Source: Acidiphilium sp.
GTDB lineage: Bacteria > Pseudomonadota > Alphaproteobacteria > Acetobacterales > Acetobacteraceae
Reading direction: 5' to 3'
Length of the DNA stretch: 64,000 bases
Assembly: GCA_027449105.1 (NCBI GenBank)
Contig: DAIDMG010000001.1
Span: forward strand, 1 to 64,000
In this document: positions 17,571 through 26,495 of the stretch, one piece after another
Layout of the letters: every line of letters begins with the position of its first letter
Position numbering within the stretch: the stretch's first letter is position 1
The notes under the pieces: generated by a model
Told to the model about the DNA's origin: nothing
Database searches by the model: none
The model's input: only the letters and a program-made list of their open reading frames with translations
Position numbers and translations under genes: made by a program

Positions 17571-18722
17571 CTAACGGATCAGCGCCGCGAGCAACGCATC
17601 AAGGCGTTTTCGGCCCTCATGCGTTGCAACCAGCCGATCAGGCGTTGCTGCGAGGTATCCTGCCAGAATCGCATCCTTAACAATGCCTGGATCGACTGCC
17701 GCGTACAGCGGAGTACCTGTCCGCGCCGCGAACGCGCCCGCGTGGATCCCGTCGCAGAGACGCAGTCCCATCAACAGGGCTTCACGGGCACGCTCATCGG
17801 GAGGGATCGGTGTTTCGTCGACGCTGCCGTGAGCACGCGCCTCAACTCGTTTGGCCCACTCTTCAGGGCTGCGGTGCCGACGCGTCGCAAGCAATGTTTC
17901 ACCGATCGTGATTCGTCCATGGGCCCCCGGTCCTACGCCCGCATAATCCTGGTAACGCCAGTAGGCGAGATTATGGCGCGATTCGTAGCCGGGTTTTGCA
18001 TAGTTGGAGATTTCGTACGCCGCCAGACCGAAGCGTGCCGCGACTTGGTTCGTCACGTCGTACAGGATTGCCGCTTCCTCATTGTCGGGAAGGAGGAGTT
18101 CCCCGCGTTGGTGGCGAGTATAGAACTTGGTTCCTGGCTCGATGGTGAGCTGATAGAGCGACAGGTGATCAGTACCCACAGAGAGTGCGCGAGCCAGTTC
18201 GCGCTGCCAGGATAGCGGGTTTTGGCCGGGCCTTGCATAGATCAGGTCGAAACTGACCCGGGGAAAGATCGAGCGAGCCAACTCGATGGCTGTCAGGGCC
18301 TCGTCTGCGGAGTGTTCGCGGCCAAGGAACCGCAGGCTCTCATCATCAAGGCTCTGAACACCGATTGAGATGCGATTCACCCCGGCTTCGCGATACCCCC
18401 GGAATCGCTCGATCTCGATGCTGGTTGGGTTGGCTTCCAGCGTGATTTCGACATCCGCATCGGCAACAAAGGCCGATCGGGCGTCCTGGATCAGTGAAGC
18501 CACGCTATCTGGGGCCATCAGACTGGGGGTGCCGCCGCCAAAGAAGATCGAGCCAAGGGCGCGCCGGCCCAGACGCGCAGCTTCGAAAGCGAGTTCTGCC
18601 CGGAGCGCTTTGAGGATCCGCGCTTCCGGAATGTGTTCGCGGACGTGCGAATTGAAGTCGCAGTAGGGGCATTTGGACCGGCAAAACGGCCAGTGAATGT
18701 AGAGTGCCAGACTTTGTCGCAT
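17571..18722 (-). CDS. hemW: HemW-like radical SAM heme chaperone
   Basis: Radical SAM protein, 383 residues, of the HemW group (long annotated as coproporphyrinogen III oxidase-like). The cluster motif is C14-x3-C18-x2-C21 (CRSKCPYC). FFGGGTPS and the later NLAYW pattern are typical of the HemN/HemW superfamily. The HemW C-terminal domain is present. HemW binds heme and is thought to deliver it to respiratory proteins rather than to oxidise porphyrinogen. The ATG at 18722 is preferred over a GTG at 18731 because AAAGGG lies at a workable distance only from the ATG. It is convergent with the psiE-like gene. Confidence 0.88.
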   Translation of the reverse strand: MRQSLALYIHWPFCRSKCPYCDFNSHVREHIPEARILKALRAELAFEAARLGRRALGSIFFGGGTPSLMAPDSVASLIQDARSAFVADADVEITLEANPTSIEIERFRGYREAGVNRISIGVQSLDDESLRFLGREHSADEALTAIELARSIFPRVSFDLIYARPGQNPLSWQRELARALSVGTDHLSLYQLTIEPGTKFYTRHQRGELLLPDNEEAAILYDVTNQVAARFGLAAYEISNYAKPGYESRHNLAYWRYQDYAGVGPGAHGRITIGETLLATRRHRSPEEWAKRVEARAHGSVDETPIPPDERAREALLMGLRLCDGIHAGAFAARTGTPLYAAVDPGIVKDAILAGYLAATPDRLVATHEGRKRLDALLAALIR

Positions 18723-18744
18723 GAATGCCACCCTTTACCACACC

Positions 18745-18919
18745 TTGCATCGCCTGGGCATCTGCGTCATATCGCCTCGATCGGCCCCAAAACCGATAAT
18801 TCGCACACGAAGCGCCTTCCCCGGCATGCTGATGTCGGGTCCGGTGCCTATTGGCTCTGCTTCGTGGAGGTTTAACCGGACGGCCCATAACCGGGGCCAT
18901 TTTGAAAGGATCATGCATC
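18745..18919 (+). promoter_or_regulatory. Putative promoter and leader of rpsB
   Basis: TTGCAT (18745-18750) and TCATAT (18767-18772), 16 bases apart, could form a sigma-70-type promoter. The leader contains a short stem GGCCC/GGGCC (18882-18898) just before the AAAGGA ribosome site. Ribosomal protein S2 commonly represses its own mRNA through the leader; whether this stem is involved is inference. Confidence 0.3.
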
Positions 18920-19708
18920 ATGGCGATGCCAGAAGTTTCGCTGCGGCAGTTGCTCGAATCCGGTGTTCATTTCGGTCACAATACGCGCCGCTGGAACCCC
19001 CACATGGCGCCGTTCTTGTTCGGCGTACGCAACCAGGTTCATATTATCGATCTGCAGCAGACGGTTCCGCTGATGGAACGGGCGCTGCGTGAGATTCGCA
19101 ACGTGACCGCCGCAGGTGGTCGGGTTTTGTTTGTTGGAACCAAGCGGGCAGCAGCTGACCACGTTGCCGACGCTGCCAAACGTTGCGGTCAGTACTATGT
19201 GAATCATCGCTGGCTTGGCGGGATGCTGACCAACTGGAAAACGATCACCAATTCGATCCGCAAGTTGCGCCAACTTGAAGAGATGCTGACAGGCGAGGCT
19301 CAGGGGCTGACGAAAAAGGAGCGACTGAACCTGTCGCGTGAACGCGACAAACTTGATCGGGCGCTTGGTGGTATCAAAGACATGGGCGGCTTGCCTGACA
19401 TTCTGTTTATCATCGATACCAACAAGGAAAAACTGGCAGTTGAGGAGGCGAACAAGCTCGGCATTCCGGTAGTCGCGGTGCTGGATTCGAATTCTGATCC
19501 TGAAGGCATTACCCATCCGATTCCGGGGAATGACGACGCGATCCGTGCGATCACGCTCTATTGCGATCTGGTGGCCGGTGCGGTGCTCGACGGCATCAGC
19601 GCCGAGCTGGCCGCGACCGGAGCGGACATCGGTGCTATGGAGGAGTTGCCGGACGCCGGCGCCGCCGATAGTGCGACTGATACCGACAGCGCGCCCGTTG
19701 CGGTGTAA
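18920..19708 (+). CDS. rpsB: 30S ribosomal protein S2
   Basis: S2 protein of 262 residues, beginning [20 protein letters not shown] with the conserved [10 protein letters not shown] and [10 protein letters not shown] segments. It joins the small subunit late, at the neck near S1. The ATG at 18920 is chosen over the longer open frame because it matches the family start and follows AAAGGA. The C-terminus has an Ala/Asp-rich tail of about 25 residues. It is followed 29 bases later by tsf, the standard pairing. Confidence 0.98.
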   Translation: MAMPEVSLRQLLESGVHFGHNTRRWNPHMAPFLFGVRNQVHIIDLQQTVPLMERALREIRNVTAAGGRVLFVGTKRAAADHVADAAKRCGQYYVNHRWLGGMLTNWKTITNSIRKLRQLEEMLTGEAQGLTKKERLNLSRERDKLDRALGGIKDMGGLPDILFIIDTNKEKLAVEEANKLGIPVVAVLDSNSDPEGITHPIPGNDDAIRAITLYCDLVAGAVLDGISAELAATGADIGAMEELPDAGAADSATDTDSAPVAV

Positions 19709-19737
19709 CCCGCCCGTTTTTCAAAGGAGATGTGCTG

Positions 19738-20649
19738 ATGGCCGAGATCACCGCAGGAATGGTGAAGGATCTGCGCGAGAAAACTGGCGCAGGCATGATG
19801 GATTGCAAGAAGGCGCTTACGGAGACGGGCGGCGAGATGGAAGCTGCGATCGACTGGCTGCGCAAGAAAGGTCTCGCAGCGGCGGCAAAGAAGTCCGGGC
19901 GGGTAACCGCCGAGGGCTTGGTTGGCGTGGCCCAGGAATCGAATGTGGCAGCCATGGTCGAAGTGAACGCGGAAACAGACTTTGTTGCCCGCAATGAGGC
20001 CTTCCAGAATTTTGTCGAGGCCGTTGCCAGACTTGCGTTGCAAACCGGCGATGACCTGGATGCGCTGAAAGCGGCTGCCTTTCCGGGGACTGGGCGAACG
20101 GTTGCCGAGGAGCTCACGCATCTCGTCGCAACCGTAGGAGAAAATATGACGATCCGCCGGGTTGCGGCGCTTCGCGTGCACAATGGTGCGGTCACGTCCT
20201 ATGTGCACGGCGCCCTCAGGCCGGGGTTGGGCAAGATCGGTGTCATCGTCGCATTGGAAGGGCGCGCCGACGAGGCCATCTATGCTCTGGGGAGGCAAAT
20301 CGGGATGCATGTCGCCGCAACGCGGCCTGACGCCCTGAACATCGCCGATGTTGATCCGGCGGCGCTTGAGCGCGAGAAAGCCATATTGGTTGAGCAAGCC
20401 CGCGCCTCCGGCAAGCCGGACGCGATTATTGCGAAGATGGTCGAAGGGCGGGTGAAGAAATATTATGAGGACGTGGTTCTCCTGGAGCAAACCTGGGTCC
20501 ACGATGGAGAAAGCAAGGTTCGGAACATCCTTGCGAATGCAGGGGCGACACTGACAGGCTTTGTACGGTTTGCTCTCGGAGAAGGAGTTGAAAAGGAAGC
20601 AACCGATTTTGCTGCCGAAGTCGCCGCGGCAGCAGGGGTCGCCGCATAG
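19738..20649 (+). CDS. tsf: Elongation factor Ts
   Basis: Guanine nucleotide exchange factor for EF-Tu, 303 residues. The N-terminal UBA-like domain reads [20 protein letters not shown], followed by the EF-Tu-contacting TDFVARN motif (about residues 80-86) and a two-part core domain. The start follows AAAGGAGA at 8 bases. It forms an operon with rpsB. In many bacteria pyrH and frr follow; here the next gene is mscL, so the usual string is broken after tsf. Confidence 0.98.
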   Translation: MAEITAGMVKDLREKTGAGMMDCKKALTETGGEMEAAIDWLRKKGLAAAAKKSGRVTAEGLVGVAQESNVAAMVEVNAETDFVARNEAFQNFVEAVARLALQTGDDLDALKAAAFPGTGRTVAEELTHLVATVGENMTIRRVAALRVHNGAVTSYVHGALRPGLGKIGVIVALEGRADEAIYALGRQIGMHVAATRPDALNIADVDPAALEREKAILVEQARASGKPDAIIAKMVEGRVKKYYEDVVLLEQTWVHDGESKVRNILANAGATLTGFVRFALGEGVEKEATDFAAEVAAAAGVAA

Positions 20650-20790
20650 CTGCTCCGGTCAGGCGGAGCCTCGTCGCCCCGTATGCGAGGCGCATCTCCC
20701 ATTGCGTCCAGGGTCCACACTTTTTCTTGACGAAAACGTGAGATCCGGCCTGAAATCGTTTGCCTCATAACAACGTGATGGGAGAAAGCG

Positions 20791-21249
20791 ATGGCGAAAC
20801 GCGCAATGCCCGGAAAGCCGGCTTGGGTGGGGGATTTCACTTCTTTTCTGATGCGGGGCAACGTCGTGGATCTGGCGGTTGCCGTCGTCATTGGCGCCGC
20901 CTTTACCAAGATCGTCAATTCTTTGGTGGGCGATCTGATCAATCCGATCATCGGGTTGATCACTGGTGGCGTAGACTTCTCCAATCATTTCGTGACGCTT
21001 ACCGGAAAGGTGGAACCAACTCTGGAAGCGGCGAAAAAGGCGGGTGCCGTAACGCTTAATTACGGCGTCTTCGTCAATGCCCTTGTGAACTTTGTGATCG
21101 TCGGCTTCGCGATTTTCTGGCTGGTGCGGACGGTGCAGAAGCTCCACGCGAAGCCGGCGCCAGCGCCAGCGGCGCCAACGGCGACCGAGGCGTTGCTTGC
21201 CGAGATTCGTGACCTGTTGAAGGAACAACATGGTCGTTCGGCCGGCTGA
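20791..21249 (+). CDS. mscL: Large-conductance mechanosensitive channel
   Basis: Inner-membrane pentameric safety valve that opens under osmotic downshock. 152 residues, with the pore-lining first helix in FLMRGNVVDLAVAVVIG, a periplasmic loop, and the second helix around NALVNFVIVGFAIFWLV. A short Ala/Pro linker precedes the C-terminal amphipathic helix. The ATG follows GGGAGAAAGCG. It lies 141 bases after tsf and is probably transcribed separately. Confidence 0.95.
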   Translation: MAKRAMPGKPAWVGDFTSFLMRGNVVDLAVAVVIGAAFTKIVNSLVGDLINPIIGLITGGVDFSNHFVTLTGKVEPTLEAAKKAGAVTLNYGVFVNALVNFVIVGFAIFWLVRTVQKLHAKPAPAPAAPTATEALLAEIRDLLKEQHGRSAG

Positions 21250-21368
21250 CGATCGTGGCATGCGGCATAAATGCGTATCAGTCGGTTCCCGAATGCTGGC
21301 GTTTGGCTGGACATCCGAGTCTGCGACGGTCGCTTGCTGTTCTTTTTGGGATCAAAGGAAAAGTACTT

Positions 21369-21719
21369 ATGACTCATATTCTCCGCACGGACGCCGATTC
21401 GATTCTTTCCAAAGTGGTCGAATATCATGGATTTATCTTTACACAGGGCTTGGTAGCCCGTGATCTTTCCGGCGATGTCGCCGCCCAGACTGCAGATATT
21501 CTCGAGCAGATCGATCATCTGCTCGAGGTGCACCGTACCGACAAAACGCGGCTGCTGCAGGCGCAAATATGGCTTGCGGTGATCGATGATCGGGCGGCGA
21601 TGAACAAGGTGTGGGCCGCGTGGTTGCCCGAGGGGGGCGCCCCGACTCGTGCATGCGTCGAAGCAAAATTGTCTGATCCGAGGATGCGGGTCGAGATCAT
21701 GATCACTGCTTGTCGATGA
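21369..21719 (+). CDS. RidA/YjgF-family protein
   Basis: A 116-residue RidA-like protein. The family deaminates reactive enamine/imine intermediates made by PLP enzymes, though many paralogues have other roles. The C-terminal VEAKLSDPRMRVEIMITA matches the family signature in which an Arg before the VEI strand is the key residue; that Arg appears to be present. The start is the ATG giving MTHILRTDADSILS, preceded by AAAGGAA; longer open frames begin upstream but lack support. It is monocistronic, between mscL and an AT-rich intergenic region. Confidence 0.82.
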   Translation: MTHILRTDADSILSKVVEYHGFIFTQGLVARDLSGDVAAQTADILEQIDHLLEVHRTDKTRLLQAQIWLAVIDDRAAMNKVWAAWLPEGGAPTRACVEAKLSDPRMRVEIMITACR

Positions 21720-22010
21720 TCGTCGGCCATGCAGGGCGTCGCATTAGGAACTCAGTCATAAAACGCCCGATCGAAATTTCTCCAGAATCAAAAACTTTTT
21801 AGATGTGATATTTTTATCGCAATCATGCCTTGCCTAGATTGCAACGCCGCCTTAACAGCGACGCATCGGTAGAAGCTTGGGGGGCTTGCCGATGAGCAGA
21901 AGATTCCGGTCCGCTGTTGCACCCATCCCGGAGACTTCTGTGCGTAAGTGATTGGTCAGGCAGGCTTCTTCAACTGATGTCCATGCTGACTCGTCTGGGA
22001 AGGGATTTGG
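21720..22010. promoter_or_regulatory. Intergenic region with AT-rich promoter-like segment
   Basis: 291 bases between the RidA-like gene and the CHAP-domain gene. The stretch 21775-21840 is markedly AT-rich compared with its surroundings and probably holds the promoter of the downstream gene. No specific operator is assigned. Confidence 0.35.
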
Positions 22011-22844
22011 ATGGCTTCGAGCCGGATCGCAAAACGACTGCGTCCCTGGGCGGTTTTTGGGATAGGCATGCTGCTGTGTGCGCGTATCGGTCATGCAGAA
22101 ATGACGGCACGCAATGATGCTCACCCCCTGCATCGTGTCACGGCTCGGGTAACCGCGCGAAAAGGCGCGGTCCATCACTGGGTGCCCCGTGCCCACATCG
22201 CCAGTGCAGTGGAGCAGCGACTTCTTGCAAGAGTCGCGGTCAGGGATCGTGGACCGCGGCAGCGGGCTGATGGCCTTGTTGGCGACCGCAAGGCTGTATA
22301 CAGGCGCCCTGAAAACTACGCGACAGATATCCAGATGCCGCGGGCCGTCGATCGGCGTTATGCCCCGGCCGGTCAGTATCTCTGGTGCGTTCCCTACGCC
22401 CGGGATGTGTCGCACATTGACCTTGTCGGTGATGCTTTCCTGTGGTGGGCCGAGGCTGCAGGGCGCTATGCGCGCGGCATTCGACCCAGTCGCGGTGCCG
22501 TTCTCGTTTTTCGATCGAGCAGCAGGATTCGGCTTGGCCATGTTGCTGTGGTCGCGGCTGTTCTAAACAGCCGGGAAATTCTGGTTGACCAGGCCAATTG
22601 GCTACCGGATCGTGTAAGTCTGGATGTGCCGGTCATCGATGTCTCGCCCGAGAATAACTGGAGCGAGGTACGTGTTGCTTTGGGAAACGGAGGGTTCGGC
22701 GCGCCTTATCGCACATACGGTTTCATCTATGATCGGGCCCCGGGAACGCTGACCGTTGCCGATCGGTCCGCCCGGACCGAGGTGGCCATGGCGCCGAGCG
22801 TCAACCCGATCCGGTTGACGGCCCCCTATCGTCAGCTGCGCTAA
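22011..22844 (+). CDS. Secreted CHAP-domain protein (putative peptidoglycan hydrolase)
   Basis: A 277-residue protein with an N-terminal signal peptide (hydrophobic core about 12-24, likely cut after GHA). A basic linker follows, then a CHAP-like cysteine peptidase/amidase domain: C126 in QYLWCVPYAR as nucleophile, H177 in RLGHVAVV as base, and a polar residue in VDQANW (about 192-197). CHAP domains cleave peptidoglycan amide bonds or trypanothione-like amides. The C-terminal 50 residues are unassigned. The ATG follows GGGAAGGGATTTGG. It ends 10 bases before the end of the convergent gloB. The substrate is not known. Confidence 0.78.
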   Translation: MASSRIAKRLRPWAVFGIGMLLCARIGHAEMTARNDAHPLHRVTARVTARKGAVHHWVPRAHIASAVEQRLLARVAVRDRGPRQRADGLVGDRKAVYRRPENYATDIQMPRAVDRRYAPAGQYLWCVPYARDVSHIDLVGDAFLWWAEAAGRYARGIRPSRGAVLVFRSSSRIRLGHVAVVAAVLNSREILVDQANWLPDRVSLDVPVIDVSPENNWSEVRVALGNGGFGAPYRTYGFIYDRAPGTLTVADRSARTEVAMAPSVNPIRLTAPYRQLR

Positions 22845-22854
22845 AGCCTGCACA

Positions 22855-23577
22855 TCAGAATTTGTCCTTGGCTGCCCGCAACCGGGCAAAGGCTGCGGGG
22901 CTTTCGGCCCGAAGAAACGGGTTCGTCGCGAGTTCATCCCTGAGCAGGACTGGCAAGGTTGGTTGACCTGCGGCACGCAGCCGTTCGACCTCCCCTGCTC
23001 GAGCTTGCAACGCGGCATTGGTCGGGTCGACTGACAGGGCGAACGCAGCATTCGACAGCGTGTATTCGTGGCCGCAAAGTAGGGTTGTGGCGGGATCGAG
23101 AGCGGCCAGCTTGTGCAAGCTGGCAAAAAACTGTGAGGGCGTTCCTTCGAACATCCGACCGCACCCCAGACTGAACAATGTGTCGCCGCAGGCCGCGATC
23201 GTGTCGCCAATAAGATACGCTACGTGGCCCACGGTATGACCGGGGGTATCGATCATGCGAATTTGGCTGGCGCCGAAGGGAATGGTTTCACCATCGCGCA
23301 AGGCGATGCTGAGTTTGGGAAGGCGTCGGGCATCCGCGCCATTGCCAACTATTTTTGCGCCGTACGTTTCGGCGAGCGCTGAAGCACCGGCAATGTGGTC
23401 GTCATGATGGTGAGTCAGAAGCACAAGGTCGAGACGCCCACCGGCCCGATCGATGGCTGCGGCCGCCGGTTCAGCTTCGGCGGGATCGACAATGGCGATC
23501 GCGCCGCTTGACGACTCTGTGAGCCTCCAGGAGTAGTTGTCGGCGAGCATCGGGATACGTTCGATGGCGATGGTCAT
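22855..23577 (-). CDS. gloB: Hydroxyacylglutathione hydrolase (glyoxalase II)
   Basis: Metallo-beta-lactamase-fold thioesterase, 240 residues, which hydrolyses S-D-lactoylglutathione to lactate and glutathione and so completes methylglyoxal detoxification. Metal ligands are in THHHDDH (H56, H58, D60, H61), DTPGHTVGH, CGDTLF and CGHEY. The C-terminal glutathione-binding helical part ends in the usual FLRAESP-like pattern. The start follows AAGGATGACGCC. It is divergent from the methyltransferase gene across 57 bases, a pairing frequent in alphaproteobacteria. Confidence 0.93.
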   Translation of the reverse strand: MTIAIERIPMLADNYSWRLTESSSGAIAIVDPAEAEPAAAAIDRAGGRLDLVLLTHHHDDHIAGASALAETYGAKIVGNGADARRLPKLSIALRDGETIPFGASQIRMIDTPGHTVGHVAYLIGDTIAACGDTLFSLGCGRMFEGTPSQFFASLHKLAALDPATTLLCGHEYTLSNAAFALSVDPTNAALQARAGEVERLRAAGQPTLPVLLRDELATNPFLRAESPAAFARLRAAKDKF

Positions 23578-23634
23578 GGCGTCATCCTTACTTTGACTCG
23601 TTAGTTTCGTTCATGTCGGTGCTATAGCAATGTC

Positions 23635-24390
23635 ATGACGGCAAATGCGACCGACTTCGCGGACTTCTACCGCAGCGCCCTCGGAATTGCGACCTCGCGA
23701 CTGGTCCGGAGAAAGCTGCGCGAGTTTTGGCCAGCGCTCGCGACAGAGAATCTTCTGGGGCTGGGCTATCCGAACCCGTATCTCGATCTGTGGCGGCTGC
23801 AGGCGACTCGCACGATTTCAATCATACCCTCACAATTATGGCACGCGCATAGGCCGCGCTACGGTGCCACCATAACAGCGACAGCCGACGAAGATGCCCT
23901 GCCGATCGCCGATCTCAGCGTTGACCGGGTCCTGGTTGTCCATGGTCTGGAACACGCCGACTCCGCCCGCCGGATGTTACGCGAAATATGGCGTATCTTG
24001 GCGCCAGCGGGGCGGCTGGTCGTGATTGTGCCGAATCGGGCTTCGATATGGGCTTACCTGCAACGTACACCATTCGGGTATGGTCAGCCGTATACCGCGC
24101 CGCAGCTTGAAGACCTGCTAAAGGCTGTGATGTTCCAGGTTGAGCGGCGCGGCTCGGCCGTGTACGTCCCACCGCTCCGGTTTCGTCCCCTGCTGCGCGG
24201 CGCTGAAGTGATGGAGCGCGTTGGTCAAAGGGCTTTGCCGGGAATGAGCGGCGTGATCATGATCGAGGCTGCAAAAGATGTTGCCGGCCTGATCCCGACA
24301 ATCCAGACCCGCCGGCGGGTCATTGTTGAATCTTATCCGCATGGCCTCCACCGCCAGACGGGGGGCGCAAATTTCAGCTCCAGACAGTGA
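23635..24390 (+). CDS. Class I SAM-dependent methyltransferase
   Basis: A 251-residue methyltransferase-like protein. The N-terminal part is helical; the Rossmann-like part begins near ENLLGLGYPNPY, and DRVLVVHGLEHAD plus LREIWRILAPAGRLVVIVPN match the later strands of the Methyltransf_11 fold. The classic glycine-rich SAM loop is degenerate (GLGYPNP). Substrate unknown. It is divergent from gloB, a conserved neighbourhood that hints at glyoxal or thiol metabolism, but this is weak evidence. Its 3' end overlaps the convergent small membrane gene by 17 bases. Confidence 0.72.
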   Translation: MTANATDFADFYRSALGIATSRLVRRKLREFWPALATENLLGLGYPNPYLDLWRLQATRTISIIPSQLWHAHRPRYGATITATADEDALPIADLSVDRVLVVHGLEHADSARRMLREIWRILAPAGRLVVIVPNRASIWAYLQRTPFGYGQPYTAPQLEDLLKAVMFQVERRGSAVYVPPLRFRPLLRGAEVMERVGQRALPGMSGVIMIEAAKDVAGLIPTIQTRRRVIVESYPHGLHRQTGGANFSSRQ

Positions 24391-24538
24391 AAGCGGCGAT
24401 CAGGAGGAGAGTGACGACCAGAACAATCGTCGTGATCACGATGAAGCGCGTAAAGACGCTCCATGACTGCTGGCGATCTGTGTCCAGTTCTTCAAGAACG
24501 ATTGGCGTTTTATTTGGGGACTCGGTCTCAGCCATCAT
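24374..24538 (-). CDS. Small single-helix membrane protein, aa3-type oxidase subunit IV-like
   Basis: A 54-residue protein with a polar N-terminus and one transmembrane helix (about residues 28-51) preceded by WSVFTRF. This layout matches the short alphaproteobacterial aa3 cytochrome c oxidase subunit IV family, whose exact role is unclear. The ATG at 24538 follows AAAGGGCGGAT; the longer frame from 24586 has no better site. No other oxidase gene is nearby, so the assignment rests on shape and short motif only. Alternatively it is an unrelated membrane peptide. Confidence 0.55.
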   Translation of the reverse strand: MMAETESPNKTPIVLEELDTDRQQSWSVFTRFIVITTIVLVVTLLLIAAFTVWS

Positions 24539-24642
24539 ATCCGTCCGCCCTTTTTTTGCTTGTTTCGTTGCCCCATTCACGACCACGGAATTTTATACAT
24601 GAGAAATACACGGGAACGTGAACGCGTTATCAATATGGCGGC

Positions 24643-25272
24643 TTAACAGGAAATGCAAGGGTTGATCAGCGACCTGACTTTATTTGGCGGTGGCAACGGT
24701 TTTCCGGAGGCATGACAGGCCAGCGCCGTCGGGTAGATTTTGTGTTCCAGTGCCAGTACGCGCTCGGCGAGCGATGCTTCGGTGTCATCCGGCAAGACGG
24801 GTGTTGCCGCCTGCGCGAGAATCGGCCCTTCGTCCATCATTTCGGTGACCAGATGCACCGTACATCCATGAATCTTGACGCCGGCCGCAAGTGCTCGAGC
24901 GTGAGTGTTGAGACCGCGAAATGCGGGCAGTAGCGAGGGATGGATGTTTAGCATGCTGCCTTCCCAGCGGCGGACAAAGAAAGGCGTTAGCAAGCGCATA
25001 TAGCCGGCGAGGCAGACCGTCGTGCAATCAGCATTGCGTAGCGCGGTATCAATCGCTGCCTCGTGTGCACCACGGTCGCCCCCGTAAGCAGCGTTCGCAA
25101 TTACCTCAACGCAAATTCCGTACTTGCGTGCGATGGCGAGCCCAGGAGCATCGGGGTGGTTCGAAATTACAATCGCGATCTCCGCAGGGTAGTTCGGCTG
25201 CCCGGCAGCATGAATCAGCGATGCCATGTTGGATCCGCGACCGGAGATGAGAATGCCGGTCCGGGTTTTCAT
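24643..25272 (-). CDS. purN: Phosphoribosylglycinamide formyltransferase
   Basis: Third step of de novo purine synthesis: transfer of a formyl group from 10-formyl-THF to GAR. 209 residues. Phosphate-binding GRGSN is at 11-15; the catalytic Asn-His pair is N109 and H111 in LNIHPSLLPAFRG, and the catalytic Asp is in MMDEGPI. The start overlaps the purM stop by four bases (ATGA), so the two are translationally coupled. The C-terminus ends in a short Pro/Lys-rich tail. Confidence 0.95.
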   Translation of the reverse strand: MKTRTGILISGRGSNMASLIHAAGQPNYPAEIAIVISNHPDAPGLAIARKYGICVEVIANAAYGGDRGAHEAAIDTALRNADCTTVCLAGYMRLLTPFFVRRWEGSMLNIHPSLLPAFRGLNTHARALAAGVKIHGCTVHLVTEMMDEGPILAQAATPVLPDDTEASLAERVLALEHKIYPTALACHASGKPLPPPNKVRSLINPCISC

Positions 25273-26339
25273 CGGAACAACCCGGCGGCGTTCGGAATAT
25301 GGACGGCGGCAGAGCCATGGCGATCCGCGACACGACCAAGCGTGACGGGTGGGAAGCCCTCGCTCTCAAGAATCGCGGTGGAGGCAGCGACATCCGTGCC
25401 GCGAATAACCAGCACCATGCCAATACCGCAGTTGAAAACCCGCAGCATTTCCATGCTGTCGACGCAGCCGGCCTGCGCCAGCCAATGGAATATTTGGGGC
25501 ACAGGCCACGACTCCGTGAGTTCCGCAGCGCACGAGCCGGGCAAGACTCGCGGGAGATTACCAGGCAGGCCGCCGCCGGTAATGTGCGCTGCTGCACGCA
25601 ACAAGCCTGCGCGGGCGAGTGCGAGAACAGGGCGAACGTAGAGCGCTGTCGGTTGCATGAACGCCGCGCCAAGAGTCTGGTTGGGCGAAAACGGTGCGGA
25701 GTCGTCGAGGTTCAGACCTGCTGCGTCGATGATGCGACGGACCAGGGAGAAGCCGTTGGAATGAACGCCTGTGCTCGGCAGTCCAAGTAATATATCGCCA
25801 GGCAGTACCCGGTCGGGAAGAATCTTACCGCGTTCGACGGCGCCGACCGCAAAGCCTGCCAGATCATAATCGTTGCCGCGATACATGCCTGGCATCTCCG
25901 CAGTTTCCCCGCCACTGAGAGTGCATCCCACTTGGCGGCAGGCCTCTGAGATACCGGCGATCACCCGCGTTGCGATAGCTCGATCAAGATGGCCCGTCGC
26001 AAAATAATCCAGAAAGAAGAGGGGTTCTGCGCCCTGTACGATGAGATCGTTAACGCACATCGCAACCAGATCGATGCCGACGGTGTCGTGGATTCCGGTT
26101 TCGATGGCAAGACGAAGTTTCGTCCCGACGCCATCTGTGGTCGCAACCAGGATTGGGTCAGTAAAGCCGGCTGCTCGAGGGTCAAAAAGGGAGCCGAACC
26201 CGCCCAGGCTGCCGATCGCGCCGCGACGTATCGTTGCCCTTGCCAAAGGCTTGATCGCCTCTACCAGCGCGTCGCCAGCCTCAATGTCAACGCCGGAATC
26301 GCGGTAGGTAAGCCCTCCCGGGTCCTCGCTGCTGGTCAT
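25269..26339 (-). CDS. purM: Phosphoribosylformylglycinamidine cyclo-ligase
   Basis: AIR synthase, 356 residues, fifth step of purine synthesis: ATP-dependent closure of the imidazole ring. Recognised by LTYRDSGVDIEAGDALVEAIK at the start, the GVGTKLRLA segment, and the PurM-fold motifs SGGETAEMPGMY and HITGGGLPGNLPRVL. It leads a two-gene minus-strand operon with purN and is divergent from the CDP-alcohol phosphatidyltransferase gene across 156 bases, which must hold both promoters. Confidence 0.96.
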   Translation of the reverse strand: MTSSEDPGGLTYRDSGVDIEAGDALVEAIKPLARATIRRGAIGSLGGFGSLFDPRAAGFTDPILVATTDGVGTKLRLAIETGIHDTVGIDLVAMCVNDLIVQGAEPLFFLDYFATGHLDRAIATRVIAGISEACRQVGCTLSGGETAEMPGMYRGNDYDLAGFAVGAVERGKILPDRVLPGDILLGLPSTGVHSNGFSLVRRIIDAAGLNLDDSAPFSPNQTLGAAFMQPTALYVRPVLALARAGLLRAAAHITGGGLPGNLPRVLPGSCAAELTESWPVPQIFHWLAQAGCVDSMEMLRVFNCGIGMVLVIRGTDVAASTAILESEGFPPVTLGRVADRHGSAAVHIPNAAGLFR

Positions 26340-26495
26340 GCGTGCCTCCGATGCGCTATTGCCAGATCTTATGGGATCCGCGCCGCTGTCATTTTTGAGA
26401 AATGCCGCTACACGGGTTGCCGTTCACACCTGTCTATCACCATGGCTCGCCGAGCGGTGCAACTGCACCCATTTTAGACACCCGAAAGTACGTGG

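Noticed and set aside
21790-21830. TGTGA...TCGCA in the AT-rich segment, resembling a CRP site
   Set aside because: The half-sites are 8 bases apart instead of 6 and the right half is imperfect.
21892-21951. 19-codon frame (MSRRFRSAVAPIPETSVRK) before the CHAP gene
   Set aside because: Very short, with no codon feature typical of a leader peptide and no nearby attenuator hairpin.
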